A stretch of DNA of 64,000 nt, taken from Gimesia sp. (GTDB lineage Bacteria > Planctomycetota > Planctomycetia > Planctomycetales > Planctomycetaceae). The DNA lies in the NCBI GenBank assembly GCA_002706765.1, contig PAJV01000022.1, forward strand, positions 50,711 to 114,710, given 5' to 3'. Below, in pieces: positions 1-8,188 of the stretch. The position numbers and the translations under genes were made by a program. The notes beneath the pieces were generated by a model, which did no database searches, had not been told where the DNA came from, and saw nothing but the letters and a program-made list of their open reading frames with translations. How positions within the stretch are numbered: position 1 is the stretch's first letter; every line of letters begins with the position of its first letter.

Positions 1-2
1 TC

Positions 3-1307
3 AAAATCATTGTCGGCGGTTACGTGGATGGCATCCTGGGAGTTGCCTGCCTGAACGTCCTGGAAAAGTCGATCGATAAAGTGTTGATCGCCGGCGTTCC
101 CTCTTACGCGGTTCCCCTGCATTCCGGCGACTGCAAAAATACCAAGATGGACGAACCCTGGATCTGGGAAGTTCTGGAAGAGTACCGTCCGCTGGATCAG
201 CCGCTGACCCGCAGCTATCTGCCTACCATGCGGGCCGCGAATGCACTCTTTGAAGATAACTTCGATCAGATTCTGCCTCCGCTCCGTACCAAAACAGAAG
301 CTGCCGCCCGGACTCCCCTGGGTAAAACCGAAGCCATCTCTTACGACTGGCTCAAGCATGGCGGAAAACGCTTCCGTCCTTTTATCACACTGGCCGCCTA
401 CGATGCCCTCATCAAGGCTCAGCAGTCTGATGAAACTGCAGAGACCACCTATCCGCTGGGTGTGCAGAAAGCCGCCATGGCCATTGAAGTTTTCCACAAG
501 GCTTCGCTGATTCACGATGACATCGAAGACGATGACCAGTACCGTTACGGTCGCGAAACCCTGCATCGTCAGCATGGCACGGGCATGGCCATTAACATCG
601 GCGACTACCTGATTGGCATCGGCTATCGCCTGCTCAATGAAGCGCGGGCAGATATCGGAGCGGAAGCCGCCTCCGACCTGATCGAAAAAATGTCCGCCGC
701 CCATATCAAACTCTGTGAAGGGCAGGGGGCCGAAATGGCCTGGCAGGAAAGTGAGACCTTTGAACTGGCACCACTGGACGCCTTGCAGATTTATGCTCTC
801 AAAACCTCACCTGCTTTCGAAGCGGCCCTGTACGCCGGCATTCGCATGACCGGTTCGGTGGGCAAGTATGAAGCTTTGATCTCCTCGTTCTCGCGTCACA
901 TTGGCGTCGGTTTTCAGATTCTGAATGACCTCAAAGACTGGCAGGGAGACGACAACAACAAACTGATCTCCGGACAGGACGCGCTGGCCATGCGACCGAC
1001 GCTGCTGCTGGCGCTGGCACTTCAGACCGCCGACGATCAGCAGAAAGCGGACCTCAAAGACATTCTGCAGGGGCACTCCAGCGATGGGGCCCGCATCGAC
1101 CGTCTGCGTGAGATCTATCAGGACTGCGACGTCTTCACCAAAGCCGAAGCCCTGGTCGATAAATCACGGGCTCGTGCCGAGGAACTGGCAGAAAACGTCG
1201 AGAACGAAGACTTCAAACAACTGCTGATGTTCTTCTGCGATACCGTACTGGCCGAAGAAACTCCCGAAGCCAAACCCGAACCCCAGGTGCTGATGCCGAC
1301 TGCCTGA
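3..1307 (+). CDS. Polyprenyl synthetase family protein with N-terminal DUF116-like segment (5' partial)
   Basis: The reading frame is open to the left edge, so the gene starts upstream and the internal GTG at base 24 is probably not the true start. From about base 240 it is a trans-isoprenyl diphosphate synthase. It has GKRFRPF near base 360, the first Asp-rich motif DDIEDDD near base 515, and a second motif [10 protein letters not shown] near base 924. These enzymes condense isopentenyl diphosphate onto an allylic diphosphate through Mg bound by the Asp motifs. The preceding 70 or so residues ([11 protein letters not shown], then [10 protein letters not shown]) do not belong to the synthase fold and resemble, from memory, the Cys-containing end of DUF116 proteins. 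Product chain length cannot be read from the sequence. The synthase call is secure; the DUF116 part is tentative. Confidence 0.88.
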   Translation, partial: KIIVGGYVDGILGVACLNVLEKSIDKVLIAGVPSYAVPLHSGDCKNTKMDEPWIWEVLEEYRPLDQPLTRSYLPTMRAANALFEDNFDQILPPLRTKTEAAARTPLGKTEAISYDWLKHGGKRFRPFITLAAYDALIKAQQSDETAETTYPLGVQKAAMAIEVFHKASLIHDDIEDDDQYRYGRETLHRQHGTGMAINIGDYLIGIGYRLLNEARADIGAEAASDLIEKMSAAHIKLCEGQGAEMAWQESETFELAPLDALQIYALKTSPAFEAALYAGIRMTGSVGKYEALISSFSRHIGVGFQILNDLKDWQGDDNNKLISGQDALAMRPTLLLALALQTADDQQKADLKDILQGHSSDGARIDRLREIYQDCDVFTKAEALVDKSRARAEELAENVENEDFKQLLMFFCDTVLAEETPEAKPEPQVLMPTA

Positions 1308-1515
1308 TGCGTGTAATGCTGGAATATATCTGACGCTTCCCTTGTCAGTTTTCAAAATGTCTGGTTGATGTTCGCGAAAAGTTGCTGCGCCGCGATCAGG
1401 TTCTCTGTCTGTGCGGGCTGTCTTTCAGCTTACTCTGATCGTTTCTCCCATTGGCCTGTCCGGGGTTCGTGTTATGATTCCAGCGAATTTCCGGTCTGAA
1501 AACAGGAGAGAAACG

Positions 1516-2109
1516 ATGTGGGATGAAAAATACAGCGCCGCGCATTACGTTTATGGAGAAGAACCAAATACTTTTTTGCAGGAACATATTGACTGCTTAC
1601 CCAAAGGCAAAATTCTCTGTCTGGCGGAAGGAGAGGGCCGGAATGCCGTCTTCCTGGCCCGGCAGGGATACAGCGTGACTGCCGTCGATGCTTCTGAAAT
1701 CGGTTTACAGAAAGCACGGCGTCTGGCAGGGAAACATCAGACCTCAATCGAAATTATCCATGCCGATCTGGCAAACTATGATCTCGGCGAAAACCGGTGG
1801 GATGGCATCGTATCCATCTTCTGTCATGTTCCCCAGGAGATCCGGAAACGAATTCACTCTCAAATTGCCGCGGGGCTGAAAACGGAAGGCGTTTTTCTGC
1901 TGGAAGCCTACACTCCCCAGCAGTTAGAATATGGCACAGGTGGTCCTCCCGATGTAGAATCAATGATGTCAAAAACTCGACTGCTGGAAGAAGTCTCCGG
2001 GCTGGCTTTCAGCCATCTGGAAGAACTGGAACACGTAATCATTGAAGGTTCCAATCACACCGGCATTGGTGCTGTCGTCCAGGCCATTGGTAAGAAACAG
2101 GATTCATGA
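1516..2109 (+). CDS. Class I SAM-dependent methyltransferase
   Basis: A 197-residue protein with a Rossmann-type SAM-binding core. Motif I is ILCLAEGEGRNAVFLA at about residues 35-50, followed by VTAVDAS, the acidic strand that binds the ribose. The N-terminus MWDEKYSAAHYVYGEEPN is typical of small TehB/UbiE-like methyltransferases whose substrate is unknown. I start at ATG 1516 because AGGAGAG lies just upstream and the family begins MW(D)xxY; the frame stays open further upstream to 1411, but that extension does not look like protein of this family. The stop overlaps the start of the next gene by four bases (ATGA), which suggests translational coupling. Confidence 0.88.
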   Translation: MWDEKYSAAHYVYGEEPNTFLQEHIDCLPKGKILCLAEGEGRNAVFLARQGYSVTAVDASEIGLQKARRLAGKHQTSIEIIHADLANYDLGENRWDGIVSIFCHVPQEIRKRIHSQIAAGLKTEGVFLLEAYTPQQLEYGTGGPPDVESMMSKTRLLEEVSGLAFSHLEELEHVIIEGSNHTGIGAVVQAIGKKQDS

Positions 2110-2699
2110 AAGCGATTCCGGCAACAGTACTTTTGTTCTTGATGTTAATGGGAATGCTCCCCGTTTCTGCAGTGGAGCCAAAATTAAAGCCCCACCCCGA
2201 CGCGGTCGCGAACACCCACGCTCCCGGCGAAGTCGATAAGCCGGAACTCGTGCCTTTCATCGTGGCCGATCCGACGAAGCTGAAAGGCATCGTCGTCGAT
2301 GAAACCCAGGCAAAGCTCATCGGCGTCTGGCAGTATTCTACACACACGCCCCCCTACGTCGGGCTCGGCTATCTGCACGATCAGAAAAAAGGGAAGGGGG
2401 AGAAAGCGGTGATCTTCACCCCCGATCTGCCAAAGGCCGGCCGCTACGAAGTTCGGCTCTCACACTGTTACAACATCCGCAGATCGACCAATACTCCGGT
2501 GACGATTCACCACGCCGAGGGTGAAAAAACGATCCGCATCAACCAGCAGCAGATCCCCGCACACAACAAACTGTTTCGCAGTCTGGGCACTTTCCGTTTC
2601 GATCAGGGCAAATCAGGCTGGGTGAAAATTTCCAACGACGGCACTGATGGCAAATACGTGATTGCCGACGCCGTGCAGTTTTTCTATGTCGGCGAATGA
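2106..2699 (+). CDS. Secreted protein with golvesin C-terminal-like domain
   Basis: A 197-residue protein with a signal peptide (hydrophobic LLFLMLMGMLP, cleavage near VSAVEP). After a short linker comes one domain from about residue 55 to the end. It shows the features of the golvesin/xanthan-lyase-type beta-sandwich: GIVVDETQAKLIGVW, then PPYVGLGYLHD, a strand AGRYEVRLSH, and the hallmark end YVIADAVQFFY. In planctomycetes this domain commonly ends FAD-dependent oxidoreductases and is thought to bind carbohydrate; here it stands alone. It overlaps the methyltransferase by four bases, so the two are probably co-transcribed. The exact ligand is unknown. Confidence 0.72.
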   Translation: MKAIPATVLLFLMLMGMLPVSAVEPKLKPHPDAVANTHAPGEVDKPELVPFIVADPTKLKGIVVDETQAKLIGVWQYSTHTPPYVGLGYLHDQKKGKGEKAVIFTPDLPKAGRYEVRLSHCYNIRRSTNTPVTIHHAEGEKTIRINQQQIPAHNKLFRSLGTFRFDQGKSGWVKISNDGTDGKYVIADAVQFFYVGE

Positions 2700-2773
2700 A
2701 CGTTTCGTGTGGTTTCGTGTCTTTTCGTGGTAGAAAATTTCATTTCAAGTGTTTCATCGGTTCCCATTCCGGG

Positions 2774-2832
2774 GTGAAACGGGTTTCTCCCTCGCCAGGC
2801 GGGCGGACACATGGGTACCGCCCCTACCGTAG
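2774..2832 (-). repeat. REP-B palindromic repeat
   Basis: Read on the minus strand this starts with GTAG, followed by a hairpin around the loop CCATGT (stem GGGCGG/CCGCCC), then the constant CGCCTGGCGAG and a degenerate AAACCCGTTTCA tail. Stem bases differ from the copies at 18991 and 19442 (GGGTCGAC/GTCGACCC), yet pairing is kept. Confidence 0.7.
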
Positions 2833-2869
2833 CAGGTTGGTGACCTGGAACCTGGATGTACGATTTCAC

Positions 2870-2920
2870 TGACAGTTTCCTGTTGTCTGCGACAACCCCG
2901 GATTACATCCGGGGGCACCC
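2870..2920 (-). repeat. REP-A palindromic repeat
   Basis: Minus-strand copy of the two-hairpin repeat. Hairpin 1 has the stem CCCGGAT/ATCCGGG around a 3-nt loop; hairpin 2 is GTTGTC-GCA-GACAAC; the unit ends AGGAAACTGTCAG. Confidence 0.75.
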
Positions 2921-3280
2921 TGTCTTTCTCATGAGCCGTTCAGCGTGAGACGCGGTTTCTGCAGGTCGGGAGACAACCGGAGCTAACGCTCTGCGGCTAA
3001 TTGAGAACGCTCTTCGGTTTATTACACTGCCACCACCCACTTTTACTTTCGTGTCTTTCGTGCATTTCGTGGCGGTAAAAAAGCCCGCTGCAGCAAATTC
3101 AGAAGTGAGTCTGCTAAACGAGAAAGCCGGGTTTTATTGTAAATATGACAAAATGAAATAATTTATCGATCAAAATCCTGTCCCGTACTATAACATGCGA
3201 GTTTGGATCACTCATGCGGAACCCTCTCTCCCAGCTTATTGTATTCTCCTCTCGTTCTGGATCGCATTACAATTAACCAT

Positions 3281-3350
3281 AGCGTCTCTCGATCTATGAT
3301 ACTCCGTCCAAATCGACTTGGAGACGCTACAATAAAACTGGACACAGTCT
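3281..3350 (+). repeat. 70-bp inverted-repeat element, left copy (flanks DUF6268 gene)
   Basis: The element starts AGCGTCTCTC, has an internal inverted repeat (AGCGTCTC paired with GAGACGCT about 32 bases later), and ends with an A-rich stretch and GGACACAGTCT. Its reverse complement recurs at 4427-4496 with roughly 60 of 70 bases identical by eye, so the two copies face each other across one gene. More distant copies lie at 48581 and 51332. Confidence 0.85.
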
Positions 3351-3372
3351 AAACTGATGTCATGGACGACTG

Positions 3373-4428
3373 ATGTTATTGTTACGACTCTTTTTAATCT
3401 GCTCACTTTTCGGATTTGCTTTCAGTATCCAACCGTATCTCTATGCGCAGACTGAAACGCCGGGATATGCCGACGCTTCAGAACCTTCGGAAACCGTACT
3501 GGCGGGATTCCTGCCCCTTGATCGCAGCCTGCGGGTGGAAGATGGCCTTCCCCTGGATGAGGTCCTACCACCGACGGAAGAACCATTTGAGGCAGAGAGC
3601 GATCAACCTTCCTCTCCAGAGCGACCACTAGATTTCAAATCTCTCATGAGACCGCGGTTTGACAGCTCAGCCGAATGGGAACCAGAGGTGGGTGGAGTGG
3701 GAATCAGTTCTTATGACTTGTCGATGAAGATACCCGTCTACCCGATTTTCGGACCCCCGCCTCCGTTTCTCAATTTCGGTTATTCGTTCACGCAGATCGA
3801 CGCTCCCGCCGCTCTGGATTTGCCCCAGAGTCTGAATGAATTTTCGTTCGGCATGTCTTGGATGCGCCCGATCAATGAAAAATGGATGGCCCGTTATATG
3901 CTGAATGGGGCATTCGCGTCGGACATGGATTATACCGGCAGTACTGCCTGGCAGATCCGAGGCGGCATGTTTGCCATGTATCGTCCCAATGAGACCTGGA
4001 ATTTTGCGTTTGGGGCGCTCGCCACCGGTCAAAGTGATCTTCCGGTGTTGCCGGTCCTGGGAGCGATCTGGCAGCCGCGACCTTCACTCAAAGTCGATTT
4101 AATGCTGCCCAATCCAAGAATCTCTCTGCTCGTGTCCGAGTCAGAGTCGCGTCAGCACTGGGCCTATGTTGGCGGCGGATTCTCGGGAGGCACATGGGCC
4201 TACCGACGCGCCAATGGACTGGGAGAGCGTCTCAACTATCGCGAGTTTCGCTTTGTCTTGGGATGGGAAGCCACTCCCCCCAAAAAGCCGGGAACCTTCG
4301 GTTCCAGTGGCACGACCATCAATGCAGAGATCGGCTACGTCTTCGGCCGCAAGTTTGAATTTGACAACAGTGTGCCCGACATCAAGATTGATAACACACT
4401 CCTGCTTCGCTCCGGAATCAGCTTCTAG
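3373..4428 (+). CDS. DUF6268-like outer-membrane beta-barrel protein
   Basis: A 351-residue exported protein. The N-terminus (LLLRLFLICSLFGFAFS, cleavage near LYAQ) is a signal peptide, followed by an acidic, proline-rich linker to about residue 100. The remainder is alternating aromatic/polar beta strands such as LNFGYSFTQIDAP, FSFGMSWMRPINEKW, GGMFAMYRPNETWNFAFG and GAIWQPRPSLKVDLMLPNP, which I associate with the DUF6268 family of planctomycete barrels. No enzymatic residues are visible, so its role in the outer membrane is unknown. The gene sits alone between two inverted 70-bp repeats, and its TAG stop is completed by the first bases of the right copy. No strong ribosome-binding site is visible before ATG 3373. 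Confidence 0.7.
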   Translation: MLLLRLFLICSLFGFAFSIQPYLYAQTETPGYADASEPSETVLAGFLPLDRSLRVEDGLPLDEVLPPTEEPFEAESDQPSSPERPLDFKSLMRPRFDSSAEWEPEVGGVGISSYDLSMKIPVYPIFGPPPPFLNFGYSFTQIDAPAALDLPQSLNEFSFGMSWMRPINEKWMARYMLNGAFASDMDYTGSTAWQIRGGMFAMYRPNETWNFAFGALATGQSDLPVLPVLGAIWQPRPSLKVDLMLPNPRISLLVSESESRQHWAYVGGGFSGGTWAYRRANGLGERLNYREFRFVLGWEATPPKKPGTFGSSGTTINAEIGYVFGRKFEFDNSVPDIKIDNTLLLRSGISF

Positions 4429-4496
4429 ACTGTGTCCCGTTTTAGCGTAGCGTCTCCAGTACCATTTGGAACGAGTATCATAGATTGAGAGACGCT
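4427..4496 (-). repeat. 70-bp inverted-repeat element, right copy
   Basis: Reverse complement of the element at 3281-3350. Its outer end (AGACTGTGTCCC) overlaps the last two bases of the upstream gene's stop codon. The internal stem AGCGTCTC/GAGACGCT is intact; most differences from the left copy fall in the loop and the A-rich spacer. Confidence 0.85.
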
Positions 4497-4604
4497 CCGG
4501 TTAAATGCGAAGCGCTCCTGACGGATCGTTGAAAATTAGTCTCACTTCTCTCTGCATACCATTTCGAAAACAGGTTGCTCACTTCTCTCGGACTATTTAA
4601 CGGT

Positions 4605-6131
4605 TCAATCCACCTGAGGCGGCAGGTTCCCGTATTCCCAGGGATTGTTGTTGAACGCGGGAGCAGCAGGCCGCTCAGCCAGTTTGTCGGGAGTCAGCTG
4701 TTTGGAAAGTTCGACTGCCGCGTCGACCATCTGCGGGCCAGCGGTGATTTCGAGGTTGCTGTAGCTGGAGAGCCGGGTTTCGTAACCCCCTCCGTTTTTA
4801 TCGAACGCTTCTTTCGTGGGCACGTATCCGACACAGCCGTTTGCCAGTGAAACCGGGAACGTGATCGGGAAGGGGCTGCCCTCCTTGATGTCCAGGCCGA
4901 GCTGACAGAAGAATTCTGCAGGGTCGGTTAACAGAACCACGGGCCCTAACTGGACGGCCTGCACTTCGACGTCGGCCACGGGCTCTTTTTCCAGGCGGGC
5001 TTCCAGCAGCAGCGTCTCTTTGGCGAAGATCCAGTTGGTGGCTCCCGCTTTGCCCGGTCCTGCTTTCACCTGTTCCAGCGCTTCTTCCAGATGTTCTTTG
5101 CTCGGTTTGCGACGGGGAATCTTCAGCATTTTCGTTTTGCTGGCGATGGTCTCAAAGTTGCCGCGCGGCATCGAGAGCAGAACCTTAACCGCTTCCGCTC
5201 CTACGCGACCGCCGACAAACCGTGATGAATCTTCACTGGGACGACGCTGATATTTTGAAAGGTTATCGACCTGCGTGACATCTCCCGAGGCCCCCGCCAG
5301 GAAAACCACGACCGTATCTTTTCCAAAGAAACCGCGAATCACCTGTTCGACATAATAAATGTAATTCGCCGAGATACCACCCGGGTTGGTCGTTGCATGA
5401 CAGACGAAGTTGACCAGACAACCTTTCAGATTCCCCTGTTCGTCCCAGACACCGATCACGCCGACTTCGGGATCGACCGGACCTGCCGGTTTGACAATAT
5501 CCGGATTGCCGGGGCGTGGATGAGTGTAGGTGATGCCGTTCCGCATCAGGAACCGGCGGTTAAAGGCGACCTGTTCCTCAATGCCCACACCGGCGCCACA
5601 CTCGGATGCACTCCGTTTCTGGTAGGCTTCACAGATCGCTTCAACTGACTGGTCAACGACTGTCTCCAGGTAGGCGGCGTCCGCATTGGAGGATTTGACA
5701 TAAGCCAGTTCCTGCACGAATTCGGAAGCGTGATCAAATTCGCCCGGAAGAATCATGCCCGTCGGTCCCGAGGAATGGGAATGCGTGGCATGCAGCAGAA
5801 TTGAACTCGCGGGAATTTTGCATTTCGCTTCCACGCGTTTGCGGATTTCTTCAACCGTGACGCGTCGAATGAGGAGCGCATCCAGGCTCACGACCGCAAC
5901 AACGTTCGTGCCATTATCAAAGACAGCTGCCCGTGTTTTACAGGGATCGTGAAAGCTTCGATGAAACGATTTACCATAACCGCCCGGCTGTTCCATGCCG
6001 ATTTCCGGCGTAATGTCACGTTCCGCAAAACCGACTTTGACCTGCGGCGTCTCAGCCGCGTGGATGTGAGTTGCTGTCAGAATCAGAACGCAAAGTGGGA
6101 CAGCTTTGAATAACAGGAGACGTATCTTCAT
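4605..6131 (-). CDS. Neutral/alkaline non-lysosomal ceramidase-like exported protein
   Basis: A 508-residue protein with a signal peptide (LLLFKAVPLCVLILTATHIHA). The mature N-terminus VKVGFAERDITPEIG and the motif LLHATHSHSSGP match the zinc-binding N-terminal domain of neutral ceramidases (PF04734); AGASGDVTQVD is a further conserved block. Characterised relatives hydrolyse the amide of ceramide, but planctomycete genomes carry many paralogues of unproven substrate. The C-terminal immunoglobulin-like domain of classical ceramidases is not evident, so this is the short form. It lies on the same strand as the two exported proteins to its right, but 565 bases of repeats separate it from the nearest. 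Confidence 0.82.
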   Translation of the reverse strand: MKIRLLLFKAVPLCVLILTATHIHAAETPQVKVGFAERDITPEIGMEQPGGYGKSFHRSFHDPCKTRAAVFDNGTNVVAVVSLDALLIRRVTVEEIRKRVEAKCKIPASSILLHATHSHSSGPTGMILPGEFDHASEFVQELAYVKSSNADAAYLETVVDQSVEAICEAYQKRSASECGAGVGIEEQVAFNRRFLMRNGITYTHPRPGNPDIVKPAGPVDPEVGVIGVWDEQGNLKGCLVNFVCHATTNPGGISANYIYYVEQVIRGFFGKDTVVVFLAGASGDVTQVDNLSKYQRRPSEDSSRFVGGRVGAEAVKVLLSMPRGNFETIASKTKMLKIPRRKPSKEHLEEALEQVKAGPGKAGATNWIFAKETLLLEARLEKEPVADVEVQAVQLGPVVLLTDPAEFFCQLGLDIKEGSPFPITFPVSLANGCVGYVPTKEAFDKNGGGYETRLSSYSNLEITAGPQMVDAAVELSKQLTPDKLAERPAAPAFNNNPWEYGNLPPQVD

Positions 6132-6330
6132 GGCAAAAACTCGATCTTGATCAGGTAGGAAAACAGAAGGAACGTTTTCCTCATTGTAAGCAGAATCAAA
6201 ATCAGGTGGCTACTGAAGAAAGTTAAGAAAATTGCGAGTGTGTGAAATTTCTCTCTCAACTGCCGCGTTTTGTTAATAGATAAGTATAGAGAAAGCGAAT
6301 CCAGTTTCCGGGTAAGCTAACCTGCTCAAC

Positions 6331-6370
6331 GTAGAGGTCGACCCATGTGTCGACCCGCCTGGCGATGTTC
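6331..6370 (+). repeat. REP-B palindromic repeat
   Basis: GTAG is followed by the stem GGTCGAC/GTCGACC around a CCATGT loop, then CGCCTGGCGA. It is nearly identical to the copies near 18991 and 19442. Confidence 0.75.
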
Positions 6371-6463
6371 GGATTGGTATCACCCTGCAAAGGAAACAAA
6401 TGAAACCTTCGCAATTGATTTTTCTATCGCGAAAAACACGAAAAGACACAAGAGCAGACAATG

Positions 6464-6514
6464 GGGGCCCCCGGATGCAATCCGGGGTTGTCGCAGACAA
6501 CAGGAAACTGTCAG
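6464..6514 (+). repeat. REP-A palindromic repeat
   Basis: Hairpin CCCGGAT-GCA-ATCCGGG followed by GTTGTC-GCA-GACAAC and AGGAAACTGTCAG. The usual GTAG before the first hairpin is replaced by G-rich sequence. Confidence 0.75.
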
Positions 6515-6556
6515 AGAAAACGCACAATTAAGTTTCACGTTACCGATCTGCCCCGC

Positions 6557-6596
6557 GGCAGGGGCCGATCCATGTGTCGGTCTGCCTGGCGAGATG
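6557..6596 (+). repeat. Degenerate REP-B palindromic repeat
   Basis: The stem is GGCCGA/TCGGTC around the same CCATG-containing loop, followed by TGCCTGGCGAG. Several stem bases differ from the consensus, but pairing is retained with one G-T pair. Confidence 0.55.
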
Positions 6597-6696
6597 CGAA
6601 TCCGATTCGCTCTCCCGCAGGCAACAGTGAAACCATTCGAAAGCCATTTACCAAAAGATCGATACCGCGGAATCGAATACTGCCGAATGTACCGGC

Positions 6697-7989
6697 TTAC
6701 GCCAGTTCGTATGGTTTGCGATATTCTTTCGAGAGCCATTTGGTGGCTTCGGCATCACCCACAATGGTTTCCTGTTGCGGATCCCATTGGATTTTCTTAC
6801 CCGTCCGCACGGCAATATTACCGAGGTGGCAAACCGTTGCGGAGCGGTGTCCGATGCTGATGTCGGCAACCGGCTTCTTGCGGGTCTTGATGCAGTCCAG
6901 AAAATTGTCGACGTGTGCGACGTTCGCATCCCGGTTCACAATCCTGGGCACATCGACTGATTTTAACAGCTCGGGCGGATTGGCAATGATGCCACCGCGA
7001 TAGACGAACAGGCTCCCCTTGTCTCCGACGAACTCGGTTCCCTGTTTTTTACTCGCGATGCCGGGAACCTGTCGACAATTCAGCACGACGCCGTTGTCAT
7101 AAGTGTATTTAATATTGGTTGAGTCGGGTGTTTCGTACCAGCCATCGGGATTAAACACGGCAGAGCCTTCCGCGCTGACGGGGCCACTTTCATCCATTCC
7201 GAGTCCCCATTGAGCGATGTCCAGATGGTGAGCACCAAAGTTGGTCTGCTGGCCGCCACTGTAATCCCAGAAGAAACGGAACAGGTAGTGCACGCGATTT
7301 TTGTTGTAGGGTCGTTCTGGTGCCGGTCCGAGCCAGCGGTCAAAGTCGAAGCCCTGGGGAGGTGCACTGTCGGGAACCGGTTTGCCGGCGCGTGCGATCC
7401 AGTTGGGGCCGGGCAGTGTGACGTTCACGGTATGGATCTTGCCCAGCAGACCTGACTGTACCAGTTGCGTTGCCAAAATGAATTCCTTTCCGCTGCGCTG
7501 CATGGTGCCTGTCTGAACGACCCGCTTGTGTTTTCGAGCCTCATCAATCATGACGGGGCCTTCGTCCACAACGAGTGTCAGCGGTTTTTCACAATAGACG
7601 TCTTTGCCGGCGCGACATGCTTCGACGGTCATCTTGGCATGCCACTGGTCGGGAACCGTGACGACGACGGCGTCGAGGTCTTTGGAATCGAGCAGTCGTC
7701 GATAATCATCTGACATCATTGCCGACTTGTTGGCATTTTTCTTCAGGAAGGCGTCTGCTTCCGCGAGGTAGTTCTGATCGAGATCGCAAAGTGCTTCGAT
7801 GTTGTTGAGGAAGTACTTCATGTTGTTCCGCGGGCCACCCTGATTGCCGACACCGATCATGCCGATCCGCACGCGTTCGCTGGGAGGGACGGCAGCAAAA
7901 GTGGAGCGATAGCTTTTGGCACTCAGCCCCATGAAGAGCCCACCAAAGACGGATTTTTTCAGAAAGTGACGACGTGACAGGCCGGACAT
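6697..7989 (-). CDS. Gfo/Idh/MocA family oxidoreductase, Tat-exported
   Basis: 430 residues from the chosen ATG at 7989. That start gives the N-terminus MSGLSRRHFLKKS, a twin-arginine signal, with GGAG upstream; the frame stays open to 8058, but that stretch is not family-like. The Rossmann motif is IGMIGVGNQGG, and CEKPLTLV supplies the conserved lysine of the EKP motif. C-terminal blocks such as LFRFFWDYSGGQQTNFGAHHLDIAQW are typical of planctomycete members. These are NAD(P)-dependent sugar or inositol dehydrogenases and related enzymes; folding with cofactor before Tat export fits. The specific sugar cannot be inferred. Neighbouring genes also encode exported proteins. Confidence 0.9.
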   Translation of the reverse strand: MSGLSRRHFLKKSVFGGLFMGLSAKSYRSTFAAVPPSERVRIGMIGVGNQGGPRNNMKYFLNNIEALCDLDQNYLAEADAFLKKNANKSAMMSDDYRRLLDSKDLDAVVVTVPDQWHAKMTVEACRAGKDVYCEKPLTLVVDEGPVMIDEARKHKRVVQTGTMQRSGKEFILATQLVQSGLLGKIHTVNVTLPGPNWIARAGKPVPDSAPPQGFDFDRWLGPAPERPYNKNRVHYLFRFFWDYSGGQQTNFGAHHLDIAQWGLGMDESGPVSAEGSAVFNPDGWYETPDSTNIKYTYDNGVVLNCRQVPGIASKKQGTEFVGDKGSLFVYRGGIIANPPELLKSVDVPRIVNRDANVAHVDNFLDCIKTRKKPVADISIGHRSATVCHLGNIAVRTGKKIQWDPQQETIVGDAEATKWLSKEYRKPYELA

Positions 7990-8188
7990 GAAAAGGCTCC
8001 TCGAGCGACTGGACAATAAATTAAATGACCTGAGAACTCCCATTCGTCTCGGGACCATGTAATTCTATAGAGCGATCGTTTATGATAGCATCACCCTGAC
8101 CTGTGTCAAACCGTTTGCGATTGTACGGATCATCGATTTCTGATGCGGTCAGGGACGTCTGAATTCAAATGATGCAATGACTTGCTGA

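Larger units (their letters stand above)
2700..3372. other. Gene-poor gap with palindromic repeats
   Basis: No credible gene is present. The first part has short TTTCGTG-type reiterations (2701-2735 and again 3046-3075), a REP-B palindrome at 2774-2832 and a REP-A palindrome at 2870-2920, both in minus orientation. The right part is AT-rich and ends with a copy of the 70-bp inverted repeat (3281-3350) that brackets the following gene. A weak -10-like TACTAT lies near 3184-3189, but I would not call it a promoter. Confidence 0.6.
6132..6696. other. Repeat-bearing intergenic region
   Basis: No gene is supported. The gap holds two REP-B palindromes (6331-6370 and 6557-6596) with a REP-A palindrome (6464-6514) between them, plus a CGAAAAACACGAAAAGACAC stretch that is the reverse of the TTTCGTG reiterations near 2701. 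Confidence 0.6.

Noticed and set aside
1411-1515. N-terminal extension of the methyltransferase
   Set aside because: A ribosome-binding site and the family's MWDEKY start favour ATG 1516.
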